Position numbers and translations under genes: made by a program. Shown here one piece after another: positions 28,925-40,362 of a DNA stretch of 64,000 nt. The first letter of the stretch is position 1, and every line of letters starts with the position of its first letter. Source of the DNA: Strigamia acuminata (Eukaryota > Arthropoda > Chilopoda > Geophilomorpha > Linotaeniidae); NCBI GenBank assembly GCA_949358305.1, contig OX442314.1:6141087-6205086 (forward strand), given 5' to 3'. The notes under the pieces are model-generated. The model did no database searches. It saw nothing but the letters and a program-made list of their open reading frames with translations, and was not told where the DNA came from.

Positions 28925-29425
28925 CACTTTTTGTAGCCAAAAATGCATTTTTAAGTTCCAAGAATGCACTTTGGTGTCCAAAATGCACTTTTTCGTGTCC
29001 AAAATGCACTTTTTCGTGTCCAAAATGCACTTTTTCATGTCCAAAATGCACTTTTTGGTGCCAAAAATGCACATTTGGATGCCAAAATTGCACTTTTGGG
29101 TGCCAAAATTGCACTTTTGGGTGCCAAAATTGCACTTTTGGGTGCCAAAATTGCACTTTTGGGTGCCAAAATTGCACTTTTGGTGCCCAAAACGCACATT
29201 TGGAGCCAAAATTAGACGGCGATGCCATGTGGATATTCCAAAAGGCACATTTGTCTGGCCCAAATGCTCTTTGGTGGTAAAAAAAAAAACACTTTTTGGG
29301 GCCAGTAATGCACTTTTTGGTGCCAGTAATGCTCTTTTGGTGTCAAAAATGCACTTTTGGCGCCCAAAACTCACATTTGTGTGGCTCAAATGCTCTTTTG
29401 GTGCCCAAAATACACGGCGATGCCA
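28925..29425. repeat. 21-base minisatellite, partly self-complementary
   Basis: Units like GGTGCCAAAATTGCACTTTTG repeat about 20 times. Because 21 is a multiple of three, frames stay open on both strands (243 and 245 codons); neither has a known domain. A longer block (GACGGCGATGCCAYGTGGATAT) occurs at 29,215 and 29,414, so part of the array was duplicated as a higher-order unit. Confidence 0.9.
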
Positions 29426-29725
29426 CGTGGATATCCCAAAATGCAGCAAACAAAATCAAACCCTATCGTCGTGTCTGCAGACAAGAGCCAGGGTCGAGCT
29501 GTTGCGAGTTGCAACAGAAAGTAGAAAATAAATCACTCAATCTAGGATGGACCGCTCTTGGTAAAATGGTGAAAGAGGAATAGGAAATCACGCTGTTTCA
29601 CAGCCAAACGCGCTTTTGGGCGGCCATAAAAGTGGTTTTGGGACATCTTAGTGCCCGGTCCCGAAAACTGCCTTAAAATACGTCGGAAAAAAGACCAATT
29701 TAATTCGGCAAACGTGGACAGAAAC

Positions 29726-29910
29726 TAGTATATACTTTACTAATTGATTCTCATGTAGAAGGTGGTCGGAAATAACGGACAGTCTTGGTAAGGTTAAACT
29801 AACAAGTGATTTATTTAATATGCAAAATACATAGGTGGCGCTGGGGGTACAGCGCCCAAAGCGAACATGGCGGTCACTACACAAAACATGCAGTGAAGCC
29901 GAACACAGCA
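29726..29910 (-). repeat. 3' LTR of the gypsy element
   Basis: On the minus strand it begins TGCTGTGTTCGGC and ends TATACTA. It is 185 bases, with two differences from the 5' LTR. Confidence 0.93.
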
Positions 29911-30009
29911 TCATTCCCCATTAATGGAACATTAATCAACTTACAGAAAACAAACAAATGCATTAAGACTTGACAATGAACCAAATTAATTAATGATAAA
30001 CAATTACAC

Positions 30010-33000
30010 TTAATTTCTTGGGTCGTGTCCGTAGAATTGTGTCGGGTTGCGCGTGCGCTGAGGGTGGCGATACGGAGTAACAGGAGTACGGACAGGAACA
30101 GGAGGAGGTGAAGGAGCTGGACTCACGTCCCGAACATTCGGTGGGTTGGGTGAATTGGGAGGAGCATCAGGCACTTGCGGTTGAGTAACAGGCGGTGTGT
30201 TTTGGGGATCTAAATCCACATCGAGAAGCGTAAAATGCTTACGATTTCTCCCCCCCTCCGAAGGTTGAGTGCACAAGGTCTGGCGCTTTCTGAGTTGATC
30301 CACGTGTCTATTCCACATCACGGCGTTTCCGACGGTGACATCGTAAGTGGTAGACGAAGTTTTGGATGAAATTACGCCAGGAACCCATCTTGAGGCGTGC
30401 ACGACCAAACGCTCCGACAAGAACAAGAATGGTCCATGTGTGGAAAAGGCGGACCTGTGCTTATAAAAATTTATTAAGTCAGGTGTCTTTGATTTCCATC
30501 CGTCTCGAATGCACTGCAGGACTGCTAGCAATTGGGCGTCTGCGTCGTAGGCTGCACGCAAGGCTGACTGAGATACAGGAAACTGTGAAATGGAAACAGA
30601 AAATATCTCGTTAACATGCATATCGAGGTCTTCTCGACCATCGACTACGGGTTGAGGATTGCGGGACAGTCCATCTGCAATTTGATTGTCGACAGCAGGC
30701 ACATGCTCTATTGCGTAATCGTAGGCGCTTAGGAATATTGCCCACCGGTGCAACCGAGCTGCAACAATCTGGTTGCATCCTTTCTTTTCACCGAAAATAG
30801 CCACGAGCGGCTTATGGTCAGTCCGCAAAATAAACTTCCTGCCAAATAGGTGATGATGAAATCTGCAGACGCCATAAACGATCGCTAAACCTTCGCGGTC
30901 TATCTGCGCATAATTTTTCTGTGCGCTGGACAATAGGGAACTGGCGAAGGCGATTGGGCGATCGATTCCTCCTTCCAAGTGGGAAATGAAGGCGCCCACG
31001 CCGACCGGCGAGACATCAACGGTTAAATAAAGTTGTTTCTTAGCGTCGTAGTGTGCCAGCGCTGAATCGACAGTCACTGCAGCCTTGACCTTTGTCCAGG
31101 CCTTGTGCTGTTCCGGTCCCCACGTCCGCGGAGTGTCATCGCGTGTCAAGCGGTAAAGCGGTTCTAATAAAGTGGATAAGTTATGAATAAATTTGCCGTA
31201 ATAGTTTATGAGCCCCAGAAACGACTTCAATGATAACACGTCGTTGGGCTGCATGGCGTTGCGGAGTGGAGCCAATTTTGAGTCTACTGGCGTGATTCCT
31301 TGCTTGGAAATGTTCAGCCCTAGAAACTGCTCACACGCACGCAAAAACTTGCACTTTTTCCTATTTAATGTTAAATTGGCCTTATTAAATGCACCCAGGA
31401 GCTGGTCCAAGTTGCATAAGTGGGCTGCATTTGTGACACCGGTCACAGCCGAGTCATCAATGAACGGCTGCGTACTCTCGACTTTGGCGGTCAGTTTATC
31501 CATCTCTCGTTGGAAAATTGCTGGAGCACTTGAAATTCCATAAAAAAGACGGTTTACTGTAAAAAGTCCCAAGTGGGTGTTAATTGTGCACACAGCTTGT
31601 CTCTCCGCATCCAACTCGAGCTGGTTGTAGGCGTGATTCATATCTAATGTAGAATATGTCTCACCACCCGACAACTTCGCAGCGACGTCTTCAAACAGAG
31701 GCAAGGGATAAGAGTTGGGGAGAACTGCTTTATTAATAGTTCTATTATAGCATCCCGCTATCTTTAGTGTGCCGTCTGATTTAAAGACATGCATAATGGG
31801 TGTCGCCCATTTAGAAGAAGCGACAGGAGTTATGATACCTAAATCCTGAAGTCTGCGCAGCTCTTCCTCCAGTCGTGGCTTCATCGCGAGCGGAACTGGA
31901 TAATTCTTCAAAAATATCGGTTGAAATGTCGGATCGATGTCGATGTGAACTTTGTGGACGTTGTAGCAACCGATTTCGTCTCGGAACACGTTTGCATGGC
32001 GTGCCAAAATCGTGTCCAAACCGTCGGACGATGTCTTATCGAGCTTCTCGGGCGATGGCGTCGATGTGGACAACGAAAATACTTCCGCGCCCACCAAATC
32101 GCCAGTTGCTGACAGCAAACCAAATGCTTCAAGCCAGTCGCGGCCAAGAAGTGGAATGGGACTGTGAGTTGCCACACACAGCGGTAGCCGGAACTCGCGA
32201 TCACGGTGGCGGACGGGAACTTCGCACACCCTTTCCATTCGGAGTGTCGTGCCGCCATACGTATTCATCTGGATCGGAAGGGGCTGCAACGGAAAATTGG
32301 AAAAATATTTAGTGTATGTTTCAAGATTCACAAAAGTAGCGCCTGCTCCCGTGTCCATTTCCATCAAGAGCTTAACATGAGCAACTTGAATGGCCATAAT
32401 AATAGGTTGTGTGGCTTTAATGCCAATTGCGTTGACGGTCGTCGTCAGGTCCGGCTCGACAGCGTAGTACATAAGCTGCTGGGGCATCTCGATCGTGTGA
32501 ACTCGAGCCTGCGACTTCACGACTGCTCTGCAAACTGGTTTGATGTGGCCAGTTTTTCCGCAACCGTGGCACGTGGCGTCGCGAAAGCGGCACGCTTCAC
32601 GCGTGTGCGACGTTTTGCCGCAAGAAGAGCACGCCGTCGCATTTCCTTTCGAGTTAGATGGATGGCGGACTGCTGGAAACGAGGTAGTGCCCCTCGAGGA
32701 GCGTTTGCTACCTTTCCTCGCATCATAACGTGGTTTGGAGTCGTTCTGAACTTTGTGCACAGGCGTAGCCGATGCATTTTGCGACGCGATCGTCGAAAAT
32801 TCTTTCTGCGAAACTTCTGCAGCTGCAGCGAACTCGACCGCATCATCAAACGTCAAATTCTTTTTCAAAGTGAGCGCTTGCTGCACTTGCTCGTTCTGGA
32901 GGCCACAAAGGAAACGATTCCTTAATTCATTGGTTTTGTCAGTGAACTCACAATTTTGGGCCAAATCTTGCAGGGCGAGAGAATATTCCATAACCGTTTC

Positions 33001-33303
33001 ATTCGGCAATCGATCACGGCGGTGAAAACGGCGGATTTCTCCCAACACGAGCGGCTTCGGGCGGGCATTCTTTTGCATTAATGCCACCAATTCCGCATAT
33101 TTCAAGTCTGACGGATCTTTCGGCGCTGCGAGCGTGTCCAGCTGCTTGAAGGTGGGCATGCCGACGTACGCCAGCAGCGTGTGTACCTTCTCCTTGTCGT
33201 CTTCGATTTTATTGCAAGCAAAAATGCTCGTCATTCGCTTGCAATATAGGCCCCAATCTTCCGTTAAATCGTATTCCCGCGGTGTCCCTTTTAAAGCTGA
33301 CAT
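30010..33303 (-). CDS. Ty3/gypsy gag-pol polyprotein with in-frame loss of the integrase core
   Basis: The 1,097-residue frame has a gag region and zinc knuckles (CSSCGKTSHTREAC; CHGCGKTGHIKPVC, CX2CX4HX4C). An aspartic protease follows (LLMEMDTGAG), then reverse transcriptase with YSTLDMNHAYNQLELD and FIDD, and RNase H with TDHKPLVAIFG. After the linker SERLVVHA, near residue 968, where the zinc-binding and DDE integrase domains should begin, the frame jumps to a C-terminal tail (TYDVTVGNAVMWNRHVDQLRK) and a Pro-rich end. The join is in frame, so translation is not disturbed. The product could reverse-transcribe but not integrate by itself. The near-identical LTRs imply recent mobilisation with integrase supplied by another copy. 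Confidence 0.92.
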   Translation of the reverse strand: MSALKGTPREYDLTEDWGLYCKRMTSIFACNKIEDDKEKVHTLLAYVGMPTFKQLDTLAAPKDPSDLKYAELVALMQKNARPKPLVLGEIRRFHRRDRLPNETVMEYSLALQDLAQNCEFTDKTNELRNRFLCGLQNEQVQQALTLKKNLTFDDAVEFAAAAEVSQKEFSTIASQNASATPVHKVQNDSKPRYDARKGSKRSSRGTTSFPAVRHPSNSKGNATACSSCGKTSHTREACRFRDATCHGCGKTGHIKPVCRAVVKSQARVHTIEMPQQLMYYAVEPDLTTTVNAIGIKATQPIIMAIQVAHVKLLMEMDTGAGATFVNLETYTKYFSNFPLQPLPIQMNTYGGTTLRMERVCEVPVRHRDREFRLPLCVATHSPIPLLGRDWLEAFGLLSATGDLVGAEVFSLSTSTPSPEKLDKTSSDGLDTILARHANVFRDEIGCYNVHKVHIDIDPTFQPIFLKNYPVPLAMKPRLEEELRRLQDLGIITPVASSKWATPIMHVFKSDGTLKIAGCYNRTINKAVLPNSYPLPLFEDVAAKLSGGETYSTLDMNHAYNQLELDAERQAVCTINTHLGLFTVNRLFYGISSAPAIFQREMDKLTAKVESTQPFIDDSAVTGVTNAAHLCNLDQLLGAFNKANLTLNRKKCKFLRACEQFLGLNISKQGITPVDSKLAPLRNAMQPNDVLSLKSFLGLINYYGKFIHNLSTLLEPLYRLTRDDTPRTWGPEQHKAWTKVKAAVTVDSALAHYDAKKQLYLTVDVSPVGVGAFISHLEGGIDRPIAFASSLLSSAQKNYAQIDREGLAIVYGVCRFHHHLFGRKFILRTDHKPLVAIFGEKKGCNQIVAARLHRWAIFLSAYDYAIEHVPAVDNQIADGLSRNPQPVVDGREDLDMHVNEIFSVSISQFPVSQSALRAAYDADAQLLAVLQCIRDGWKSKTPDLINFYKHRSAFSTHGPFLFLSERLVVHASRWVPGVISSKTSSTTYDVTVGNAVMWNRHVDQLRKRQTLCTQPSEGGRNRKHFTLLDVDLDPQNTPPVTQPQVPDAPPNSPNPPNVRDVSPAPSPPPVPVRTPVTPYRHPQRTRNPTQFYGHDPRN

Positions 33304-33480
33304 TTTGATGGCAAAAGTCGGCGATCGAGTACGAAAACGCGAGGAAAATTTGACAAAGAAACGATAGGCCTAACGTCGGGACAGCGTGGTCAGCAACGAG
33401 CCGAAGGAGTGGTCAAAAAGTTCGAAAAACACATAAAAACTTGCTTCACTACTGGATTCATTAGTTGAACGTGGATTTCG

Positions 33481-33498
33481 GATCCTATCTCGTCGCCA
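33481..33498 (-). other. Primer-binding site of the gypsy element
   Basis: TGGCGACGAGATAGGATC begins two bases after the 5' LTR on the minus strand. The tRNA that pairs with it was not identified. Confidence 0.7.
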
Positions 33499-33500
33499 TT

Positions 33501-33685
33501 TAGTATACACTTTACTAATTGATTCTCATGTAGAAGGTGGTCGGAAATAACGGTCAGTCTTGGTAAGGTTAAACTAACAAGTGATTTATTTAATATGCAA
33601 AATACATAGGTGGCGCTGGGGGTACAGCGCCCAAAGCGAACATGGCGGTCACTACACAAAACATGCAGTGAAGCCGAACACAGCA
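33501..33685 (-). repeat. 5' LTR of the gypsy element
   Basis: It is the same 185 bases as the 3' LTR and is followed on the minus strand by the primer-binding site. Confidence 0.93.
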
Positions 33686-33739
33686 GAAACACGACGAGGA
33701 AGCCTAAATCTGACTTTCGAACCAACAACGGTAAGCGAT

Positions 33740-34560
33740 TTCTTGGCTTAGAATGAACTTATTGATGTTTATAATGCTATAAATTAATTTTTATTTTGCA
33801 TTATGAAAGTACAATGCACTTTAGAATTTTATTCTAACAACAAACAATTGCTCAGTAATTGCAATGGATCAAACACCAATTTCACTGTCTGTGCATTCAA
33901 AACAATGTAAGCCGTCTGTTACAAAACACGTGGGTTTAATCCACTTACAAAAACCATTTATAAACTACTTAGGGAGCTGGATGGGGTGCGCACACAAAAT
34001 CGCACTGGGCGCTGATAGATGTGGAACCAGGCCTGAATTTTACAATAATGATTCTTGCTCGTGCATGTCAAACTAACAATGCGTGTTCATTAAAAATTAT
34101 GACAAAAAAATTTGAAAGCAAAAATAGATGAAAATAAATGTGGATTAATGGGCTTGGATATAAATTTATAGGTTTTATTTTATTTTTCTATTATGCGAGT
34201 ACATTATAAACTGTTGGGAGATACACCAGTAGGTTACATCATTTAATAATATTTAATAAACTTCGCTAAGAAAATTGGTTGCCACATTTGAAAAATGTGG
34301 TTGGAATTGCAATTAACAAGCTTTTATTGCTTACATTTTGTGCGCATGCCTACTGCGACTAAAAATTGGACCGAGGCAAATAGTTGAAACAAATATCTTT
34401 AATAAAATCCTGTTTCATCTAAATTGCTTTTGAATGCATTTCGGTTTTTTTTTTACAATACTGATTTTTGTTCGTGCATGTCAAACTAACAATTTGTGTC
34501 GATTAAGTACAATGTTTTTGTGCCATTGAGTGCAAATTGATTTCGTGATTTTTGTACCAA
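33740..34560. repeat. Degenerate third copy of the DEG/ENaC 3' flank
   Basis: Phrases such as TAGAATGAACTTATTGATGT, ACAATAATGATTCTTGCTCG and CGCACTGGGCGCTGATAGA recur in the 3' flanks of genes 1 and 2. No intact exon is present. Confidence 0.6.
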
Positions 34561-34875
34561 TTATAAGCGTTTAAAATCCAATCGTAGAGTGACAGCAATG
34601 ACATTCCCAAACCTAATCCTACAATGCTGCCCACATCGCTTCTCCTCTGTAGTCTCTGTAAAACTACCAAAGGTAAAAGTTATGATTGTTGTATGTCACT
34701 TATCAAATTTATTCCCACGAATACTGCTTCGGTAATAAATACTTCGCAAGGTTGTTTACATTTGCATCGTTTTTGATTCGCGTTATAATTATTTAAGTAG
34801 GTTAAATGACCGGTAGCTTCGTCTGTTGCATTGTTGCAGGCTGACAAATTAGGTTTTGCAGTATATGATTGGTAA
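34556..34875 (-). pseudogene. Decayed DEG/ENaC last exon
   Basis: The minus strand still reads KPNLSACNNATDEATGHLT and CKCKQPCEVF, then stops after ISDIQQS. The pore helix region follows in another frame and has lost the segment before the glycine-rich stretch. It corresponds to exon 11 of gene 1 or 3; upstream exons are missing. Confidence 0.8.
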
Positions 34876-35383
34876 TCTGAAACAAACAGTAGTTCGGTTA
34901 TGGAATTTTTACTTTTAATTTGATTAAATCTGTGGTAGAATGAACCTAAAAATGTTTTTGAATTATTCTTTATTTTTCCTTCTAAAAGATGCAGTGTACA
35001 TTCGAATACAGTCAAAATAACAATTTTTGCTCAATAATTTGAAACGAGTTACATCAATAGGTAAAAGTACAAACTTGAACATTTAATAAACCGAGTCCAA
35101 CTTCTGCTCATCTGCATAGAGCAAAACCACACTCGGCTATGGGGTGCATTAATACGCCATAAGTTATACCCAATTAAATATAAAATTGAGAACAGAAATG
35201 GTTTTAGTTTATTTTTTGTGTATTCAAACAAATATAAGACGATGTATAAAGTTTGTAGGGAGTTTGAAGGGCACAAAAAATTGCACTGGGCGCTGATAGA
35301 CCTGGAGACAGACTCTGACTTTGACAATAATGATTTTTGCTGGTGCATGTTGAACTAACAATTCGTGATGATTAAATATACAT

Positions 35384-35886
35384 GCGTTCAATCTGGATTA
35401 GAAGAGGTGACTTTCACTTTCCTTCCTTTCCTCAAAGTCACTTTTCATTGAATGCACTTACTTACCACCATTTACCGTCTGCCACACGTGAATTTACCGT
35501 GTGCCACACGTGAATCTACCGTGTGCCACACGTAAATTTACCGTGTGCCACACGTGTGAATTTACCGTGTGCCAAACGTGAATTTACCGTGTGCCAAACG
35601 TGAATTTACCGTGTGCCACACGTGAATTTACCGTGTGCCACACGTGTGAATTTATCGTGTTCATCGAGAACAAAATGGCTGCCACTGTAGCTGTGTTAAA
35701 TGTGCAATCCGCATGCGCACGCACATAAGTGACTTTTAAAAGGTGGAAAAAGAACTTTCCAGTTACTTTCCTTAAAGTCACTTAGGTGACTTTACTTAGT
35801 CAAAATGTGACGTAATTATCGTCACTTCCGCCCTCTGAAAGGCAGTTAAATCAGTTAAGCGACTTTCTACTAGCAGATTGAACGCA
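35384..35886. mobile_element. hAT-like MITE containing a CACGTG minisatellite
   Basis: Ends GCGTTCAATCTG and the inverted CAGATTGAACGC bound about 500 bases that interrupt the gene 2 flank. The gene 1 flank at 19,425-19,440 has the uninterrupted site. Flanks TATACAT and TATTCAT are a plausible decayed target duplication. Sub-terminal GTGACTTT-type motifs recur on both sides. There is no transposase. Confidence 0.8.
35471..35660. repeat. 22-base minisatellite carrying E-box motifs
   Basis: Eight units of TTTACCGTGTGCCACACGTGAA, with variants, plus a partial ninth. Most contain CACGTG or CACACGTG, a palindromic E-box. Confidence 0.9.
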
Positions 35887-35887
35887 C

Positions 35888-36170
35888 CTATTCATTTTTT
35901 AATCTGTGACAAAAGAAATTTTAAATATTCTTATGTGCTTAGTTAATACTGTATTAGTTACATTCATTTTTTAATCTGTGACAAAAGAAAATTTTAAATA
36001 TTCTTATGTGCTTACCGTAGCTAATATAAGTTACATTTATTTTTTAATCTGTGACAAAAGAAATTTTAAATATTCTTATGTGCTTAGCTAATATTAGTTA
36101 CATTTACTTTTTAATCTGTGACAAAAGAAATTTTAAATGTTCTTACAAGTGCTTAGCTAATATTAGTAAT
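35888..36170. repeat. Four tandem copies of a ~70-base unit next to the gene 2 stop
   Basis: Each unit contains TTTTTAATCTGTGACAAAAG and CTTATGTGCTTAGCTAAT. Gene 1 has a single copy at 19,437-19,515, so the array expanded after the duplication. Confidence 0.85.
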
Positions 36171-36186
36171 ACTTTATTTAAACCCA

Positions 36187-39100
36187 TTAGAGTGTAAATC
36201 TACAACCCAAATCTTGATTCCGATACCAATTATAAGTTTTTAAAATCCAATCGTACAAAGAGAGTAGGGACAGTCCCAAACCAAGTGATAGAATACTACC
36301 GAAATCGCTTAAGAATTGAGATATTGGATATGCTTGTTTCTCTTCTACAATCTCTACAGAGCTATCAGCAAATTGGAATGTTAGAAAAGTGGATTGATGT
36401 ACTAGATAATTACTCTCCCGAAAAGTACTTTTGTAAAAAATATGTTTGCAAGGTTGTTTACATTCGCATTGTTTTTGATTCGAGTCAAGATTGCTTAAAT
36501 ACGTGAAATGAGCGGTAGTTACGGCACTTGTAGTGTTACAAACGGGCAAATTAGGTTTTCCCATGTATGGTAATCTGAAACAAAGAGGAGATTAGTCAAA
36601 GATGCAAATGAATGCAGTTTATCTGCTGAAAGGGGTTATGTGTTTTTCGAACAGATTCAATCTGGTGTTTTTCAAATGAATCTTTAATCGCTATCATGTC
36701 AAAACATGCTTGCGAGTTTGTGTGTGGTTAATGCTAGTGCAATGACCCATTGCCAACTGATAACTGACCGCAGATTAGTTTATCAGTCGATGTTTAGAAC
36801 AGCGAAAATGAAAATAGATGTGATAAAATTTCGGCTGATGTATGAAAAGAAATGTGAACTATACCTGCACTTAACACCTCGAAATACATTGTTATACCGG
36901 CAAGCACTTTTACACTTGAGATAAGCACTTTTGTCCGCTTCACATGGATCGCGCTTTGTATTTCTTCGTACGATCTATTTCGTAAAAGGAATCTTAGTGT
37001 GAGCATTTATATAATTTATTTCATTTTTTACCAGAACGTCTCGAAGTACTACGAGTACTTGGATTCCAGGCGCATTGTTTACAATAAATGGTGTCAAAAT
37101 GTTAACTCCCTCTTCCCGATTATTTATGAATAGCTGCGTGTTATTATAATCCAAAATATTTAAATTAACGATTAATACGGTTTCTGCACAAAAAATATTT
37201 TTTCTCTTTTTCTATTCACAATTAGGAATAAATGTGTATCCGAACAAAACACAAACAATTTTTATAACTTTTTTCAGCTTTGGAGTAACCTAAAAACTTT
37301 ATTTGCTAATTTGTGCTTGAATAAATAGACTTTCTCTTTATCTTACTGTATTTAAGAATGCTACAGAGACTGTCCATTTAATACATTCCATTTTGTTTGA
37401 AAAATTTCGGGTGATGTCGAGTGAAAATGTTTTTTTACACACCTTTAGCTGCGGATCACAAGCTTCTGAAGGAGTTAGATGTCTTTTACACTCAATGTCA
37501 AGCCTAGTGGTTTTTGTGCTTGTTTTATCTGTAAAATAGGGTTAAGGTCAGAATTAATTTTCCAACTCTTCTGCAGGAAAGCAATTTTTACAGTTCAATT
37601 ATTTTGGAAAAAAAATAGAAACATTGAAAAATTTCAGAATTCAAAAGTAGACTTTGAATACAGAGTACAACCATTACCATTAATTAACTAAAATCAGAAA
37701 TTAATTTTGTAAATTACCATTCCTTATTTGTGAACAATTACCAAATGGAAGTGAAATAAAATTAATTGATGGTTTCTGTAAATAAAAAACTTTTATTATT
37801 TGGTTTTTGTATGAGGAATATGACTTATTATATTACATCATTCTGATTAGAGCTAATATACGTTAGGTCGATACTAAGCGATTTCCAGATATTTTTCAAT
37901 GACAATTTGCTGTTGAACAATTGCCAGGGTGACATGTTGCCACAAGTTTTATTGGGTTGTTTCAGTAAGTCTAATCGGGCTTTGCGCATTTTTTCATCCC
38001 ATTTTTCATCACAAACTGTGAGAGAAGGATAGTCGGAGTAGCGTCGTTGACTTATTCGAATGATTGTTATGCCCGGTTCATCGAGGTAGTAATTGAAACG
38101 AATGTGCAGGCAATACAAAGTAAATCCTGCAACAAATAATACGAATATTAGCTTAAACTTTTCTAAGACTGTATGTATTTTGGTTTGCTCTTCAGTCTCA
38201 TCGACTTTTTTTTTGCTCATTTCATACAGACGCCTAATCTTATTGACGGATCTTTTTCGGCGAATGTTTGATGCAACATAATATAAATACCAAATGATGT
38301 CAGGTAATGATATTACGGATAGTCCAATAAACAAGCCCAGATTGCCTCCTAAATCTGATAGTAAGGCAATAACGTCATATAAGTACCGTTCTTCATAAAC
38401 AGTTATTATCTCATCAGTTATTGCTAATGTTAAACTCATCGTTTTATTATTTTTAGCTATGCCTAAATCAGTATGTGGTGTAAAAGTTATATGGTGACAA
38501 GAAGGTTGACAACCACAATCAGCAATTGGTTCTTTAAATTTAACCGAGGACCAAACTTGAGAATACGTTTGATGTGCATCATTTCCGAACTTGCAAAGTG
38601 GCAAATCTAACTTCATGGACGGAAATCTTGTATACAAAAAATTTCATCAGCTGTTTAATTGTGATACCAAACATGAAGCATTTTCACCACATGTTCTTAC
38701 CTGCATTTTAGCTTTTTAAATTCGTTATGTAAGCAATTCCGATAGCATTCTCTGTATTCATCTTCGTTAGAGCATGAACTGATCGGTGACTTTTGCAATA
38801 TGAACTACAAGTACAATTGAAAACATTAAAAAGTGTTGCCCAGAAATTTCAAGTCCTTAGGTAAAAATTTACTTTGTTACAACTAAAATTTATTTCAATT
38901 GTAGAACCAGGATACATCACTGATACAAAATAGTGATTTCCAACATTTTTGAATATCAGGTAAACCTAAGGGCAAAGAGGAAAAAATTAATGCAGCAATT
39001 GCTATTTTAATTTAATCAAGTTACCCCATAATGAGGTTTATTGCACATCGAGTCGTAATTTTTTTTAAAATTCACTGTCAGTAACTTTCCGACAAATGAT

Positions 39101-39822
39101 TTGCTAGAAGCTTCAGCTATGTCAATGAATAATGTTAGTATAACAATGGAGGTAGTGAAAAATGCTTGTTTGTAGTTACCAAATCGAAATGTTGTGAATA
39201 TTCCGAATGCACTGTCAGTTTCCGTCTGAACAACAGAAGTATTTGAATATCCCTATGGAAATGTAGTTTAAATGGTAATTTTTAACTGAATTTCTCGATT
39301 GTTTTTTTTTATTTTAATTTTTACTTTCATTTTTACACTGTCGATGTCATCAGTATTGTTAGTTGCTTTCAAAAGTGTATCCATATCGTAAGTTGGGTTT
39401 TTAATTTGCAATAGTTCATAAAGCATGCTAGCGCATAGAATGGATTCTGATGTTTGTTTATTTGCTGTAGGAGTTTCTTCCCAAAGCCTATTCGTTTTCT
39501 TTGTGTCTGTACTAGAGACCATTAAGTCTGGTAAAGTAACATTTTCTGATCTACTCGTTACGTCGACAGCTGTAGGATAACTGAAGTAATGCATTATTCT
39601 GTCGTATGTCTGATATGTGAGCATGCACATGCAAAATGTGAATAAAAGCAGCCAAAGGATGTGATGTTTGCTCCTCCATCGTTTCCTACTGTTTACGAAA
39701 TCTTCCAATCCGATTATATCGCAGTTGGGTTTGTTGGCATCATCCTTCATTAGTTGGTGAATTGTCAGACGGAGTTGTCTTTTCCTTCTTCTGTATCTCC
39801 AGATCAAACTATTATTGTCCAT
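36187..39822 (-). CDS. Concatenated (double) DEG/ENaC channel gene 2, 11 exons, complete
   Basis: Exons: 39822-39325, 39252-39180, 39116-39025, 38965-38873, 38804-38701, 38626-37837, 37775-37718, 37528-37443, 37133-37032, 36974-36865 and 36574-36187. They give one frame of 797 residues with the same domain order and intron phases as gene 1. Half A carries TM1 (ILWLLLFTFCMCMLTY) and TM2 with GLS. Half B carries TM1 (KLIFVLFVAGFTLY), YPSLTVC and TM2 with GLS (LGLGLGLS). Differences from gene 1 are spread over all exons, with a two-codon insertion in exon 9, so it is an older tandem copy still under constraint. The frame extends upstream of the chosen ATG to 39,924, but gene 1 does not conserve that extension. 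Confidence 0.87.
37837..38626 (-). CDS. Gene 2, exon 6: A/B fusion exon
   Basis: The 790-base exon covers the half A Cys-rich end, TM2 (GGNLGLFIGLSVISL), the linker RKRSVNKIRRLYEMSKKK and half B TM1 without a stop. It parallels gene 1 residue for residue in most places. Confidence 0.9.
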
Positions 39823-40362
39823 TATTTTGGTACCTTCCAAGCTCGTAGAGTGACTGAATGAGTTTGATCTAACTGTTTGTTCTCTTGAGCAAACATGCAG
39901 AGGGACGGCTAAACTGAAAAACAAAACACCATCATTATTTTTTTAACATTGGTTGTTTCATACGCCAGTAAAATCCATTAATCAACCTATAAGCATGTCT
40001 TTGGAAGGAATATGGATTATTCACTACCAAAGGCCAAATAATAGTATCGCCTTAAATATAGAAGAGAGGAATAGCCAAACGTCCTAAGCTTTGCTCTTTT
40101 TCTAGTTCATGACATGGGTCTCCAAAATTCTGCTAATTTACAAATATGTCAACAAATTCAACTAACGTCTACATATATTGAAATACACAGAGTTCAATCT
40201 TCCATTTTAAATTTACAGTTTGAACAAAAAGTGTTTCTCAATGGCTAATCGTTCAAGACACTATTTCATTCTGGTTACGGACATGTTGTTAGTGTTTGTG
40301 TGGCGAAAGAGTGTAACCGAGGCGCTGTAGTCAACTCGGCGCTAAATTTAATAATGATATGT

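Larger units (their letters stand above)
29726..33685 (-). mobile_element. Young Ty3/gypsy LTR retrotransposon, integrase deleted
   Basis: Two 185-base LTRs (29,726-29,910 and 33,501-33,685) differ at two positions. GAAAC flanks the element on both sides (29,721-29,725 and 33,686-33,690). A primer-binding site follows the 5' LTR. One gag-pol frame fills the interior but lacks the integrase core. It lies between DEG/ENaC genes 1 and 2. Confidence 0.95.

Noticed and set aside
28718-29531. Two opposed frames of about 245 codons with a 7-residue periodicity
   Set aside because: The 21-base satellite unit makes every frame periodic and open; no domain or start context supports a gene.
31875-32925. 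Plus-strand frames of up to 239 codons opposite gag-pol
   Set aside because: They are antisense shadows of the gypsy polyprotein and contain none of its domains.
35471-35660. CRISPR-like array of regularly spaced 22-base units
   Set aside because: Units are contiguous with no unique spacers, inside a MITE in animal DNA; it is a minisatellite.
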